Shown piece by piece: positions 10,848 to 24,100 of a stretch of DNA of 64,000 nt (its first letter is position 1; each line of letters opens with the position of its first letter). Made by a program: the position numbers and the translations under genes. Origin of the DNA: Nipponacmea schrenckii. Its lineage: Eukaryota; Mollusca; Gastropoda; Lottiidae. The stretch is from the NCBI GenBank assembly GCA_030562195.1, contig JAUJPP010000005.1, positions 14,318,826 to 14,382,825 of the forward strand, in the 5' to 3' direction. Under the pieces are notes generated by a model. The model was not told where the DNA came from. It was given only the letters and a program-made list of their open reading frames with translations, and ran no database searches.

Positions 10848-11697
10848 GAGCAATTCAGTGATTTTATGAATATTGGGCTTATAAACAGCGCTGATCTAAA
10901 TTTAAAAGAATTGTAATTGAAATTGTTTGTACATATTTTTTTTAATTAAAATTTCAAGAATTGCATCATCGTTTTTCCTTCGGACCTAGGATTCCTTCAT
11001 TTCCATATCAAGTCGTTTCTGGGACAACTTTAGTTCTTTAGCAAAATCCCATTCATTTTCTCCACGAGGAAGGCAGCAAAATCAGTTGATGTAGAGGTAA
11101 AATAATTTCTAAACAGCATGAGAAAATGACGGCAAGTACATTTTAAGACCTTCATTATAACTAGTCCATGGCAACCACAATGTGAATAAATATCATGTTC
11201 ACACAAAGAAATGAAATGAAATGAATGGAGTTTTACGTCCTACTCTTCTGCACCTTATTGGCTAATGAAGACGGCATGTTCACACAAAGTTAAATTCAAT
11301 GCGAAATATTTTCAGGAGTAGGCCTATGTTGCATTTTCGATGAGCATAATTTGTCATGTCAATCTGCATTTTACAATAAAATACCTTTCAAAGAATCCAT
11401 AGCAATTGGCAGCACTTGTAGACCTTCTTCGACTTCCCTTTTATCTACTTCTTTCACCTTTGTATTCTCTCCTAACTTCTTTTCCTCTTCTTCTATTAGG
11501 AAGTGACGTCTGTGAGGAGCTGATCTCTTTCGTCGAATAATTTTTATGTAAAGGGAAAGGGAAGCTGTAAAATTATATCTAGAGGAGGCCATTGTTCCCT
11601 TATTCCAGCTACTATACAAAATTATGAGAATGCATTTAGACCTGTTCTGTGCACCAAGTGGGTATTCACAGAATAAACAGTCTGTGTACTTCACTTC
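10848..11697. other. no gene recognised
   Basis: This holds a charged minus-strand open frame (11,371-11,694) with EEEEKKLG and KVKEVDKREVEEG runs but no family signature. A phrase near 11,213-11,290 looks repeat-like but is unassigned. Confidence 0.35.
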
Positions 11698-14085
11698 CTA
11701 AATCTTTTCTACAATATCCTCTGGAACAACCTGTGGATTGGCTGCTGCTTCTTGCACTAATGCGCGAAATCGACTCCACTGCTTACGGGAAATAGAATCA
11801 GAAATATCATTATTAATGGAAGTAATATGCTTGGCCTTAAAGATAACATTATTATTCATCCACAGTAACATTAAAGGACGCAAAGGGGACATAACTCTAT
11901 GTGATTAAGAAGTACCTGTGTTCAAAATCGACACAAGTGACATATTATCAACACAACATTCATTACCAACTTCTTATTAGCAAAACAATGCCCCCAAATA
12001 GCAAAACTTATAACTATTCCAAAAATGTGATATCCAATAAAATATCGAAACCCCGCCAAACCTCTGGCCAACCAAAATAAACCCATTCACCATTAAAATA
12101 AGCTCCACATCCTAATTCTGCCTTCCCTGTGTACAACTACAAAACTGTACTGTCTTACCACTCTTTCGCAGGAAAATAAGCCTAGCCATTAAAATTTTGA
12201 AGGAATGTCATCCAAGTACACATATCTTCCCTCAAACTCACATTTACCCTAATCAAATGAAGCTTTTTACTTATTCCATACATGGCATTATACATTCCCT
12301 ACAAAAAAATTTTAAAGCAACAACCAAACTCTGCAATTACTGTAAAGAAACCTTCATGAACTTAATATGCTCCTTAAAGGGATAATAGGCGTTAGAATAC
12401 ACTCGTCCTACGGCTTATATTTGTGTTTCATATTGACTATTAGTTAAATCAGTATGCATCCAACACTTTACCAAATTATAAAAAGCCACAATAAAAATAT
12501 ATTCGGAATTTTAAAAAAAAGTGAGCCAGCGACGATTCCATTCAGTTTGAGAATAAAAGCGTCTGGTAAATCAACGCTAAAACATCATTGTGGAATTCAA
12601 CAGTAGGGGTCAAGGACGCGTGAAAACCCACATGTTAGAGTTACTTCCCTTTATATTTACACGATTTGAAAATCGCTTGATGGATGGCTCAAGCGTTTTA
12701 TGATTAACTACTTTATTTTTGGGATTTATCGGATTTTAGGGGGATTTTGATGTATAGGTAAGTCCACTGATGGATATATACTGTTATTGTCCAAATTTGA
12801 GTGAACTTAAAATTTTATGTTCGTTCTAACGCCTATTATCCCTTTAAACGTTGCAATTTCTTATCTGGAACACAAACCATACACTTCGTTGTATCTATTT
12901 CTAACCCTAAAAAGGTGAGCCGGGTAGTCGGACCCCCCGTTTTATCCCCAGCTATGGGAACACCTACTTCTTCACCATGAAAAAAGGAACTCATCAAATA
13001 CATACATTGGAATCCTTTGATCCCATAAAAATAAAATCATCTAAATAGTGATCTAACGAATCATATCCAGAATTAGTTTGAACCATCCGATGTAAAAAAG
13101 AAGAAAATTTTTCAAATAAATGACAAGATAAGGCACAACCCACAGGCAAACATTTATCAATATAATAATTTCCATTAAAGAAATAACCAAGTAAATCCAA
13201 ATCAGCTGGATAGATTAATATTAAACGGAATGCTGACTTAATGTCCATTTTAGCCATGAGAGCACCACTACCATTGTTGATTAGCTTGTCAACAACCTTG
13301 TCAACTGAGGAGTAATTAACTGTGCACAAATCTGGGTCAATGTAATCAATCTCCTACTTCCATACGATTTGGGTATCACACCAATAGGTGAAATATGCAA
13401 GTTGGATATAGGAATATCTTTAAAAGGTCCTGCGATGCGACCCAGCTGAACTTCTTTGTCCAATTTTTCAGCCAATGCATCTTTGTGCTTCTTAGCCGAC
13501 AACACATTTTGTAAAAAAACAGAGGTACGAAATCCTTCCTCCAATTCTATTGCAACTGAACGTAAAGGACACAAACGTAAATATGTCAACAACTTATGAA
13601 CTAAAATAGGAGAACACCCCAGAGACCAAACATTCTGTACTGCTTCAACAACTGAACTTTGACCCTCATGACTTTCTTCGTTTCGACAGTTGCCCATGAA
13701 CTCGAAACTGCGCTTTGTCCTGAATTGTTCATCATAAGTTACCCATCCTGGACCTCTGGAGGCTGCCAATCTAACATTATGCATGTACTTAATCATTTCT
13801 TGTGCACGATGTGTATGAACTGAAAGGTAAATACTACTATAAACTAAAAAGACACCGGTCCAGACCTCAATACTTTACAAAGAGCCTTTCCGTTTTTCTA
13901 TAGCCACAATTGCACCTGAATCATTCAAGTAAAGGGTCGTGTTTAGCTTCCTTGCCCTTAGAACTTTCTAACAATTGATTTAATAGATCCTCATCATAAG
14001 AAGGATTGTAATGTCTAATTTGTGGACTTGATAGTAAATTATCATTCATAACCACCTGATCCTATGTTGTTATATGTCGATAACG
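11698..14085 (-). mobile_element. degenerate DIRS/Ngaro-type (tyrosine recombinase) retroelement
   Basis: Reading the minus strand, about 13,930-14,050 encodes a gag-like piece (SPQIRHYNPSYDEDLLNQLL). The stretch 13,281-13,796 encodes a gag/RT linker (YDEQFRTK, LDKEVQLGRIAGPF, SPIGVIPKSYG). RT palm motifs follow at 12,994-13,329: MDIKSAFRLILIYPADLDLLG, KCLPVGCALSCHLFEKFS and the active site HYLDDF. Next comes GPTTRLTFLGLEID (about 12,900-12,945). After an interrupting MITE, the thumb remnant QSLVVALKFFC is seen, and 11,698-11,892 encodes an RNase H-like tail (AKHITSINNDISDSISRKQWSRF). Frame changes and stops occur throughout. The recombinase gene is not seen. Family placement comes from the RT and RNase H style. 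Confidence 0.7.
12378..12843. mobile_element. 466-bp MITE with TTAA target duplication (copy 1)
   Basis: The ends are perfect 20-bp terminal inverted repeats beginning AGGGATAATAGGCGTTAGAA. Both sides are flanked by TTAA (12,374-12,377 and 12,844-12,847), the target duplication of piggyBac-type elements. There is no coding capacity. It sits inside the reverse transcriptase of the DIRS-like element, splitting it just after DKKLQR. A second copy is at 46,745-47,186. Confidence 0.9.
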
Positions 14086-14239
14086 TTACATCCCCGTTCC
14101 ACCTGCAAAAACAGTATTTTGTTGTAATTTCAGAGGGACTATTTTGCAACCACATCAAAATCAACAATGCGGCCCTGCATTGACATTATTGACAAAACAC
14201 TCTGATACACTTTATGAAATATGGTTTATTTTCGACATA

Positions 14240-14530
14240 CAGAGTGTTTACGAGTCAAATATAGAACGCATTTTAAAGAGAAAGGGCAAGTTTTGTCAAA
14301 ATAAGTGAAGAATTGTGCCTTCTAGAGTGTAGACTGTATACGAGTCAAAATTCGGACGCGTTTTAAAGAACAAGGGCAATAATTCATATTAAATATATTT
14401 TGATATATTTTTTTCTTCAATAGGGCTTACCTTAAGGTGTTATTAAACAATTTCGGCAAGTTTGTCTAAATAGGTCAAGAATTTGCCCAAATTAAAACAA
14501 AAAATTGGACGCGTTCGACAATTAAGCCAA
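14240..14530 (+). repeat. fragment of the 160-bp Helentron-like repeat
   Basis: Phrases such as GAGTGTTTACGAGTCAAA, ACGCGTTTTAAAGAACAAGG and CAATAATTCATATTAAATAT recur here as in 5,980-8,900. Only about two diverged monomers are present, and no hairpin end is visible. Confidence 0.7.
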
Positions 14531-17500
14531 AACATCTGATACATTTATGAAAATATTTGTGTTTTTTTCGATAGACGTGATGACGTATTATGATTCCTTA
14601 TAGAATTAATTACGCGGGGTTTTCAAATAAATGGAAAAACTGAGTATAGCTTAGGTCCGAGTTTTCGACCCCCAGCCACCAATAACGTTTTTTTTTCTTT
14701 GGACGTACCAACATTGACAACAATATTGGTTTTTGACGCTGTCCGTAAGGCATTTGTTCAATAACCATGTTTTATCGAGCCGATAAAGAGATTATAAATG
14801 TACTTAAAATACGTTAAAGAGACAATAACATCTTTTTTAATAGAATAATACATTAACAAACATCTGGAACCATTTACCCCTATTTATTCGAATATTCATA
14901 TATTGCCGATTTGGAGATATAAATCGGGGTAGAAATTTGGGGGTAGAAAATATCTTACTATTTAACCCTTTATTTTGCGGAAATATTCTTGACGATAATT
15001 ATTTCATTTGGTTAAAAAGATTTTAGGGACTATTTCGAAATTTTAATATCTATACAGTCGTGTGAAAATGATAGCAAACGTAAGCAAGCGAAACAATCAC
15101 TACGGTGTTCAAGTCAAACAACTTTCTTTCTTCTAAATTAGATATTAATGTATTTTAACCGATACACACCGACCAACACATACAAAACCCGTTCCACCAG
15201 AAGCACACATATTTTATGAATAGTAAGTCTCAAATTATGAGATAACATGTACATAGAATGTTCACTCAACATGCGGATTCTTTACCAGCCCGTAAACTAG
15301 ACTTTTTTCTTTCCTTTGTTTATAGATAATGGAGTGATAGAGTTTAATAGAGATGAGTGATTAATTGTCTTACATTAAATGTATTATATTTGCAATCCAG
15401 AAACGTTGAAAGTAGAAATAACCCAAAACAGCAAAAAACATTCTCACACTTTCATAAAATTTATGTTCGAAAAAAAGGAAAAATAAACTAAACTAACAGA
15501 ATCCATGGAAAACTCCCAAAAATAAGTAATTATTGAAAAACGCTTAATCAATGAATTAATCGATTTTCAATAATCAATTGCATTTGAATTGATAATTACT
15601 AAGTTTTTGTAATTCACACATATTCCCAGTAACAATTTGAACATGCATCTTGTAATAGGTTCCAGTATCTTTGATTCGTTCTTCTTTCGGTATTTACTGA
15701 AGAAGAAAGAAAGAAAGAAACAACTATATTTTACAAGGATAACAACAACAAGGTTCACAAGTCCGCCGTGACAGGGATCCTTTCTACCAGCTGGTCCAAA
15801 CCTCTTGGCATTGATCTTTCCCGGATTTACTGTGCCCATTTACAGATAGGTGGACTGGAATTATGGGTGAAGATGACTTATTGAAAATCATCGGACTATC
15901 ACACTCCGGTCGAGTTTAGATCTCACGTCCGACATATTCAACGTATCCAAGCTCATTATAAAAAGATAACCATTTCAAACTAGTCCACTTATGGACTCAG
16001 AGAACAGATGACTTTCTCTTGTAAGATAATCGCAATTATTGAAATCAGCGTAGGTCTTGAAAATACTCATGAAACCAATGATATATAAGCAGAAAAACAA
16101 AACTATCATTCAATATAGTTAACGGCTTCCCAATTACGTTCATTTTTTTTTGTTTTTAGCGATAAATTGTTGAATTAGCCGCCATTTTGAAATGTGTAAA
16201 ATCATTCACCCAACCATTCCAGAGAAGAGTCACTATTAGAGGAATAACTACATGCTTTTGATGCATAAATCATGTTGAAGATCGAAGATATCATATAAAA
16301 TGATTCTAATATTCAATTTAATTAATAAGTTTCAAGTTTTACATCAATTATTTATTATAATAACTAATATATGGGTTTTTTTTTGTACGGTTATCGATAT
16401 GTCCAAATTTGAACGCCTGACATGCTTTGACAGCCAATCAAATCGAAGTTGACCAAAAAATGGCAGGTATGATTTTATATTTTCGACCTCCATGCCGGTC
16501 GGCCTAAAGTTTCCGATAAATGAACGTAATTATGTTTTGGCCTTAATGGACTTTAGTGTGGATATTTTGTTCTTTTTAATAATGCAAACATAATAATATA
16601 AACATATATATTCATAAAACGACCCTCAACTTTTCAATTGAATGTCTTGCATGTGTTGACCATATAATTCCTGGTTCGGAAGGACATCATGCCGCGATAA
16701 CAATGAGCACTGCTCTCTCCCCTATTCATTGTTGTAAATAAGCTACAATTTTCAGTGGATTTTGTTGAAGCTTGGTGTGAGCCTCGATTTGATAAGAAGG
16801 CAGTAAAGATTGAATTTTATGATATTTCAATGAACAGTTTTTTTTTTTCGGGGATGGATTGGATCTCCAAAATGTTCAGGCCTAGGGTGGAACAAATATT
16901 TTATTGAATCTGTTAGATGGTTTTCTTCTGTTCTGATCTGAAATTAGATAAAAAATGGGCGAAAAGTATAGTACCCATTAAGTACAGATTGTTTTTAGTT
17001 TGCTATGAACAAGGTTATCAATTAAATTCTGATTTTTGGAATATGCCACTATCATTTTCTGTTTATAGACATGAGGAAATTTCTCCTGAAGACCCTTATA
17101 ATGGGTATGAACTATCTTGCTTGCTTTATTACTGGTTGTATTGAAGGGGACTACAAAGGGTGCTATGTCCGCACTATGGTGAATATTAAGTCCTATGGGT
17201 CTTGCTGTATTTAAAGTATTTAAGTATTTAAAATACAAAGAGCTTCTCTATATTGAAGGAATTTGGTAGTTTGATTCTCAGGCAAGTCGATTTCTATGTG
17301 TTCAATTAAGGTTAGGGTGAGATTTCAAATGAATGGCTGTCAAGATTGAAATCATTAGAAACAGGCTTGTCTTTTTTAAATTTAATATCAGATCTGTGGA
17401 TTTTGATGAAACTTGCAGGCACTGGCATTGAAAATAATTTTCAATGAATGTTTTTTTAGCTATAGCCCAATGCAATTGCTACAAGGTTTATCTATGTCTT

Positions 17501-17690
17501 TGAAGACACCTTTAAGGCCTTTAATACATACATTGATTTTTGTATAGAAGGTTGATTACAATTTGCCCGTCAATTGCTACTAGCTTTTACATAATTATAT
17601 GGACTTTGAAGAAGCCTTTGACACTACTACATGGTCACTACAATTGATTTTATAAAAGTACATGTATGCTTATTGGCCCTTAGATTTAAT
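14531..17690. other. AT-rich region without supportable genes
   Basis: Short open frames exist on both strands (for example minus 15,567-15,839 and plus 16,917-17,144). None has a recognisable motif, a splice context or good coding bias. Confidence 0.4.
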
Positions 17691-17698
17691 ATGTATAG

Positions 17699-17790
17699 CT
17701 CTTGGAGGCCGGAATTGAACTCAAAACCTTCAGCCAGCGTGGGACCCATCTGAGCTGGAGGTAAGTTGAGCCACTACCTCTCAAGGGTTA
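17699..17790 (-). repeat. possible tRNA-derived SINE head
   Basis: The minus strand contains GGTAGTGGCTCAA, resembling an A-box and D-arm. About 45 bp later it contains GAGTTCAATTCC, resembling a B-box and T-arm. The cloverleaf is not complete, so this is more likely a SINE or tRNA relic than a gene. Confidence 0.3.
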
Positions 17791-18376
17791 AATGGAAGAG
17801 ATATAAGGGTGGAAGTGCCTTCTGTTGAGAACATGACAAGTTACTTTTCTTTAATTCAATATTGAAGTTTTCAGGAGGTTAACAATGCTTCAAAAGAATA
17901 TACTTTAAATAATATTCCCTTTTCTGGTATCTTCATACAGTGTAACATCGTTTGGAATGTTGCCTTTCACCATTCAGTCTTATATTTATGTAGAGATATA
18001 AGCAATAAGGATATCTTCTTTCAACCTCTCAAGGGGCTCAACTGGATCATTGGGGGACCTTGAAGGTTAGGAGCAGGCTCATAGGGCATTTTCCTGTCAT
18101 AGCTGATTTTGGGCGTCATTTTTTTGAATTGATAATGCGTCTTAGAATGGACAATAATTACTTTGCTAATTTTGTTGGATTTATCGGATTCTATTATGTT
18201 ATTCATGGCAGGAGGTATATCTACTGATGAATATAATGCTCTTATTGGCCAAGTTAAAATATTCATGTTCATTCTAAGACGAAGTACTCTTTTTAAAAAG
18301 CATGAACTGAGAGCCATTTTAGAAGACCCTTTTAGAAGCTTCCTTTAGGGCCACAACACAACTTTAGAAAAATACC
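17791..18376. other. no gene recognised
   Basis: AT-rich sequence downstream of the giant gene's probable 3' end. Open frames here on both strands overlap each other and carry no family signature. Confidence 0.35.
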
Positions 18377-18382
18377 TTTATT
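18377..18382 (-). terminator. candidate polyadenylation signal of the giant gene
   Basis: TTTATT on the plus strand is AATAAA on the minus strand, about 1.1 kb past the stop codon at 19,505. It is the first perfect signal I noticed downstream. If used, the 3' UTR would include the 65-bp minisatellite. Confidence 0.35.
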
Positions 18383-18611
18383 GAATAATGAAAGATAGAA
18401 TCAGCAGTTAGTAAATACAAGTTTTTAGCAAAATCTGAAGTTATCTAAAACAAATTACTTTGTAGAAGCAATATTTGAGCAGAAAACCGGAATGTAGTAA
18501 CAATATGATATCAATCAAAAACGAACCAGAAGACCATTTTTTTTTAAATCCAGTGATAAAATTGAAATAAAAGTAAATTAAATCCAATAAAATTTTCAAA
18601 CGTTAAAGATA

Positions 18612-18940
18612 TTAAGGTATAATAATTAGAACAGTGATATCAAAAAACAGTAAATGTATAAGCAATACAGCTTATATAAAGGTATACTTATTAGAACAGT
18701 GACATCAAAAAATAGTAAATGTATAAGCAATACAGCTCATATAAAGGTATACTTATTAGAACAGTGATATCAAAAAACAGTAAATGTACATGTATAAGCA
18801 ATACAGCTCATATAAAGGTATAAAAATTAGAACAGTGATATCAAAAAATAGTAAATGTTTAAGTAATACAGCTCATATAAAGGTATAATAATTAGAACAG
18901 TGATATTAACAAATAGTAAATGTATAAGCAATACAGCTGT
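18612..18940. repeat. 65-bp minisatellite, about five copies
   Basis: ATTAGAACAGTGA recurs at 18,625, 18,690, 18,755, 18,826 and 18,891. Spacings are 65, 65, 71 and 65 bp. It lies downstream of the giant gene's stop, possibly in its 3' UTR. Confidence 0.9.
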
Positions 18941-19504
18941 TGTGCATAGAAAAAGTGAGAAACAAAAACCTATGCAGTAGACATATTCAGTGTTATTGTG
19001 GTTTTTCTATTTGATAATATGGTTTATAGATAAAGCACTATGATAGGTAGGATAAAATACATACAAATAAAAAACATTCAGTAGCTCAGACAAAGTGTGA
19101 CAATTCAGATAATTATTAAACTTTTTAATATAATCACTTCTAATTATTAATATATAACTGTGGTTCTTGAAACACTATGTCACTTCAGAAAACCATTGCT
19201 TCCTCTTTTCGCAGTAAATTTTCTCAAGTACGTATTTACTTGAGCAGATTGACATATGTATTTAATCATAACAATTTTTCTATCAAAACAATATCTGAGC
19301 TATTGAATGACACAAGATAATAAATTCAGATGTTGATTTGAAAATGGAAATTCTGTTTTGAGTTTTGCCCTAAAAAATTAACCGTTTCGTTATTTGAAAA
19401 GACTTTTCAGTCCACTGTCGTATGTTTCCAATTTCTTCAAAATGTATTTAGTTTCTAACTCTTTAAATGGATTTCTTGTTTTTCAAATCATCAACAGAAT
19501 TATC

Positions 19505-21196
19505 TTAATCTATGTAGTCCGGGTATGGAACTCTTTCCTTGTATGGTGTTTGGCCTTCGTCCTGTTCCATCGGTGGTGTCACTAGTCTAACATGCGGATG
19601 TGTTTCACCCTTGGGTGAATTGCGGGACATCTCGAAGGTACTTGGTCCAAAATGACTATCATGAGAGGCTTTACTACGATTACCATTCATTAGTCCTCTA
19701 CCACTCAAAGCTGGACTACTCTAAAATAAAAAAAAAACAGAATATGTTTTAGTAGTACAAATACCACAGAACATACTAATAAATTTATTTTCACCAATAC
19801 ACAAATTGTAATACCATATAGAAATGGACAAAGGGAATGTATATTTTGCAAACATATGTCTTTGAAACAGGAGATATATTCTTCATTGATAATATTGTCT
19901 AAACTTAAATAACAATTCCAATCTCTGTTTTTTATCCATTATCCATATTATTAAATATAAAATATAATGGCGGTCGAAGAAAAAAGGAAAAAATTCCAGA
20001 TCAAAATTTGAATTTGATTGTTGTTCATACTACTTACATTCATAGACGGTACATCAATTAGTTCCTGTTCTCTCATAGGTCCATTCAAACCATCGTATTG
20101 GTATCGTTTATTAAACATCACCATTTGACTTGATCCTGGGTAAGACTGGAATTAGTGAAAGAGGAACTTTGATAATATATTGACCTTAATAATGGATTTA
20201 CCAAACACACTAACTCAATTTCTTCCCAAGCATTACAACCGAAATGTCGCTTCACAATGTCAAGCTTTAATGAGCTGATACCTAGGCTGAAAGTTGTTGA
20301 AAAACAAAGCCATGTTTTCTGTCGGAGATGCTGATTTACTGCTTTCTGTGGTACAAGATATAAGATATAGTTTGAAGTTCGTAATAGTATAAAATTGTGG
20401 AAATGCCGAAATATCAGAGAAACTCGAAATTCAGTTAATTGACAGTTTTATGAATTAATTTCATTATGGAGGGAATCTGTCGTATATTTTAGATACAACA
20501 TAAGTTGACTGATGAGCAATGACTCATTTTGACTAAGGATAAGAAAGTCAATTTTTTCGTTATCACAAGAGGTAATATACCTTAAATCTAAATTTAAGAT
20601 TACAGACTGACAAAAGAAGACTACTATACCGCGCGCTGTTTTTTACACGATTATTTCATTGCCAAGTATTGCGTTTTTTGTGAAACAAATCTTTAAAGGC
20701 AGTGATTTATATGCAAGTAAGAAAAGATCAAGATTTTGACCTTGTGCAATAGTGTGCAATAGAAAAAGGAAACAAGCTTACCCTTGGATGTTCTTCTTCA
20801 CTTTGCTACAAAAAAAAAGACAAATACTTGATAACTTACTTCATGTGATGAATTAGTCCATAAAATTGAATGTAAAAATGTGAAATAAATAGTATCCCGA
20901 TGAAAAATAAGAAGTGTTGTCACTCTAACTAGCAAGAACATCGTAAAACCATCTCGATTTCATGTGATTTATTTACATGTATAGTATTGTTTAGAAGACT
21001 CCCAGTTGTCCTCAATGCTAGAAAGTCAATACACTACTAATTGGTGTGGAGCTCAAATAAAATTGTTCCAGTAAAACTACTTACGTCAATGTCAAAAGCG
21101 TTGTTATCAAAGGTCATCTGTTTTTGGTCATCGTCACTTGAATGGTTTGAATTCTTTGATCCATATCGATTGAAAACATTAGACCACTTAACTCGA
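19505..21196 (-). CDS. giant gene, cytoplasmic tail exons including a 24-bp microexon, and stop
   Basis: Exons: 21,085-21,196; 20,782-20,805; 20,038-20,145; 19,505-19,720. The tail is about 150 residues, with acidic and polar runs (SSDDDQKQMTFDNNAFDID) and several Tyr (QYDG, PYPDYID). The 24-bp exon encodes QSEEEHPR, has proper splice sites and is phase 0 on both sides, so it can be skipped without a frame change. No kinase, phosphatase or death-type domain is present. Signalling, if any, would be through adaptors. The stop TAA is at 19,505-19,507. Confidence 0.85.
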
Positions 21197-24100
21197 CTGA
21201 AAAACAAATTAAAAAAAAAATACCGTAAGTACTGCTAAATGACATTTTGAAGTAGAAAGAGTATAACACTTGATCACATAAAAACGTGTTCCCCATGCTA
21301 AATATGTGTGTTCCAAGCTATCTATATGTGTCTCACAATAACATTCTGTCATTCTTTTCCTGTGTGCTCCACAATTTTTTGCGAGCTCCACATTATCCCT
21401 GTGTGGTCTACAATATCATTGCGTGCTCCACATTATCTCTGCTTGCTCCACAACAGCCTTGTGCGCTATACGATAGCCTTATGTGGTCTATAATACCATT
21501 GTGTGCCGACAACAGCCTTGTGCGCTTTACAATATGCGTGTGCTCAATAAAATCATAATGTGTTCTACAACATTCCCGTGTGCTTCATTGTCAATCGTTT
21601 CACAATATCTTTGTGTATATCAAATATCATCGTATAATAACTTTGCAAATTTTTTTGCGAGTTTCTCGATAACTTCAGTGGGCAGCTGTCATAACAATAT
21701 AATTGTATTTTTATTTATACTTACCCTCTTTTAACCAAGCAGATGTAACAGATCAATGCAATGATGACTATCGTTAAGAGAACACCAATAACTATCAAAG
21801 CAATCATCCAACCAACAAGTCCATCACAGTTAGGTTCGTCTTGAGAACAGGCGCATTCATAACGATTCTCATAGTTATAACAAACATACGGCCAGTTACA
21901 TGGAGAACTTGTACATTCATCATAGTCGTCCTGGCATCTTGAACCAACCCAACCTCCTGTACAATTACACGAATAGTGATTGTCAAAACTCTCTGCTCGG
22001 CGATAATTCTCACAGGTATACGCAGCGTCAGAGGCTGAAAAACATTTAATCAGTTTTTAAATACATTGAAAGTAAGAGTTTCAATTTAAGAAAAAGTGAC
22101 ATAACATTATCTTCTGAAACAGATACGACATTTTTAAAATCAATATCCAGAGCTAGATCAAGATCAATAGCTAGCACATCTCTATAAACCCTCAAAACGA
22201 ACTCATATCCGACAATATACACAGAAAATAAATAAGAGTAAACATAAAAAGATGTTCTCCAACAGCAAAGATTGGTTTCAGACAGTGTATATGAAAAGTA
22301 TAAAATAATTCAATTAAAAAATCACATCGCTATAAGTATTCATCCACAAAAATAAAGTAGTGATTTAGAATCAAATTACAAGTTGCAATGAGGTAGGCCT
22401 AGTTACCTAAATTTTTCGAAGAAAACTTACATTTTGGTTGACAAGTTCCTCTATTCAGACAAGGCATTATCATCATTGCCATTCTAATAGTGACCACATC
22501 AGAACTGGCTCTAGCAGTATCTGTTATAAACATCCTTATGTCATCATAGCCAGATACTCCTTCATCTGGTACATAGGTCATTGTATAATATAACCATTTC
22601 ATCTGATTGACAGAGTGGGGTAGCGACATTTTGCTGCATGGTAGGCTTGATCCCTGAAAATTGTAAATTAATTCTTTAGTTATTTAATTGTTCTTTGAAT
22701 TCTCCATCAAAAGAAACCACAATTTGGTCATGGCTTTAAGGCGAGTTGCTACATTTTCAAAATCATTGTGTAGTTTCTTACATTCGTGGCCTTTTATCAT
22801 AAATTCAGGTTTCAAGAATTCCTGCAATCGGATTTGATAATAAAAATATAATTGTTTTAAATCGATTTTAGTGATACATTGTAGTACAATTAGATTTCTA
22901 GAAGCCCCCTCATCGCCGGGACCGTCGGATTGTTCGGTTTTATAATGGCTCAATATAAATACTTAAAACCTTCCAAATATAGAAGTAAGAGACACATTTT
23001 TCTAAAATCATAAAATCATTTTTTGTTTACATCCGTACTATAGTTTTCTTGTACTTTTTTGACAATAGTTCTGGCGCTTCAAAATTAAAGGTGTAAGTTT
23101 TGGTCCACGTTTCTCTAAATTATCGTTTTAAATGTGCATAACTTTGGACCAACGAAATTTCCGACCTACAAAAAAACCCCAGAATTTACCTTTAAATATT
23201 TTAACAAATATTACCTTTGCCTCAGTTCCACAAATTGGAGTATTTTCATAAGCTTTACTTATAGTGAGTGATCCATTTCTAGGTCGATCAATAAACAGTC
23301 TTAGTTGATCACTAGGATCCACATCATATACACCGAATGTCCACGAATATCGGTGAGTGTCATTCCAACCTAATCTATTTTGTTCCATCAGAATCTGTTA
23401 AAAAATATAAAAATAGAAATGGACAATCCAATAAAATTTACATATATATTTAGTCTTTAAAGCCAGTTGTCCACCAAAATAATAAACACTGACTAGAATA
23501 TGATAAAAAGGTTATTCTTAGCTAGCAGGATTTGCATACATTCGTCCCAAACTATGTCAGAAATATTCGAAAACCACCCTTCCAGTTCTGTCCAGAGCAA
23601 ATTAAGAACCTACCACAACAGCTTCTGTAGGATCTGATAGTAATAAGTTTTTATCTTTATTTAAAGCAAAAACAGTTGGGGCATCGTTAGCTTCAGTTAC
23701 AACAATCTTCAAAGTTTCCTCGGTTTCTTCTGGGGGTATTTCCTCTGATTGTATTTCTGTTAGTTTAATAGGAACATCTAGTTCTCCTGAGCAATCTCGA
23801 CATGGTAAAAACATTAGTCTGGAATAGTACAAATTGACTAAATAAAAATTGTGAACCAATTTGAACAAATATTATGGAATCGAATTATTGCCACGAAATA
23901 AAACGTAAACCCCAAAAATATTTCTAATATTTCGTAAAATACTCGTATGATAATCATGTATAAGACGATCATGGATATGTTACGTCTGCATTTGTGATAA
24001 TGTGAGTTGTAGTAGAGGAAGAAGATGACGATGACGATGATGAAAAATAACTTACAATCCTTTAGCTGTAAGATTCACACTGCCAAGTGATGATGAAGGT

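Noticed and set aside
15567..15839. Minus-strand frame with GTVNPGKINAKRFGPAG
   Set aside because: The first part looks tidy, but no splice context, neighbour exon or family is seen.
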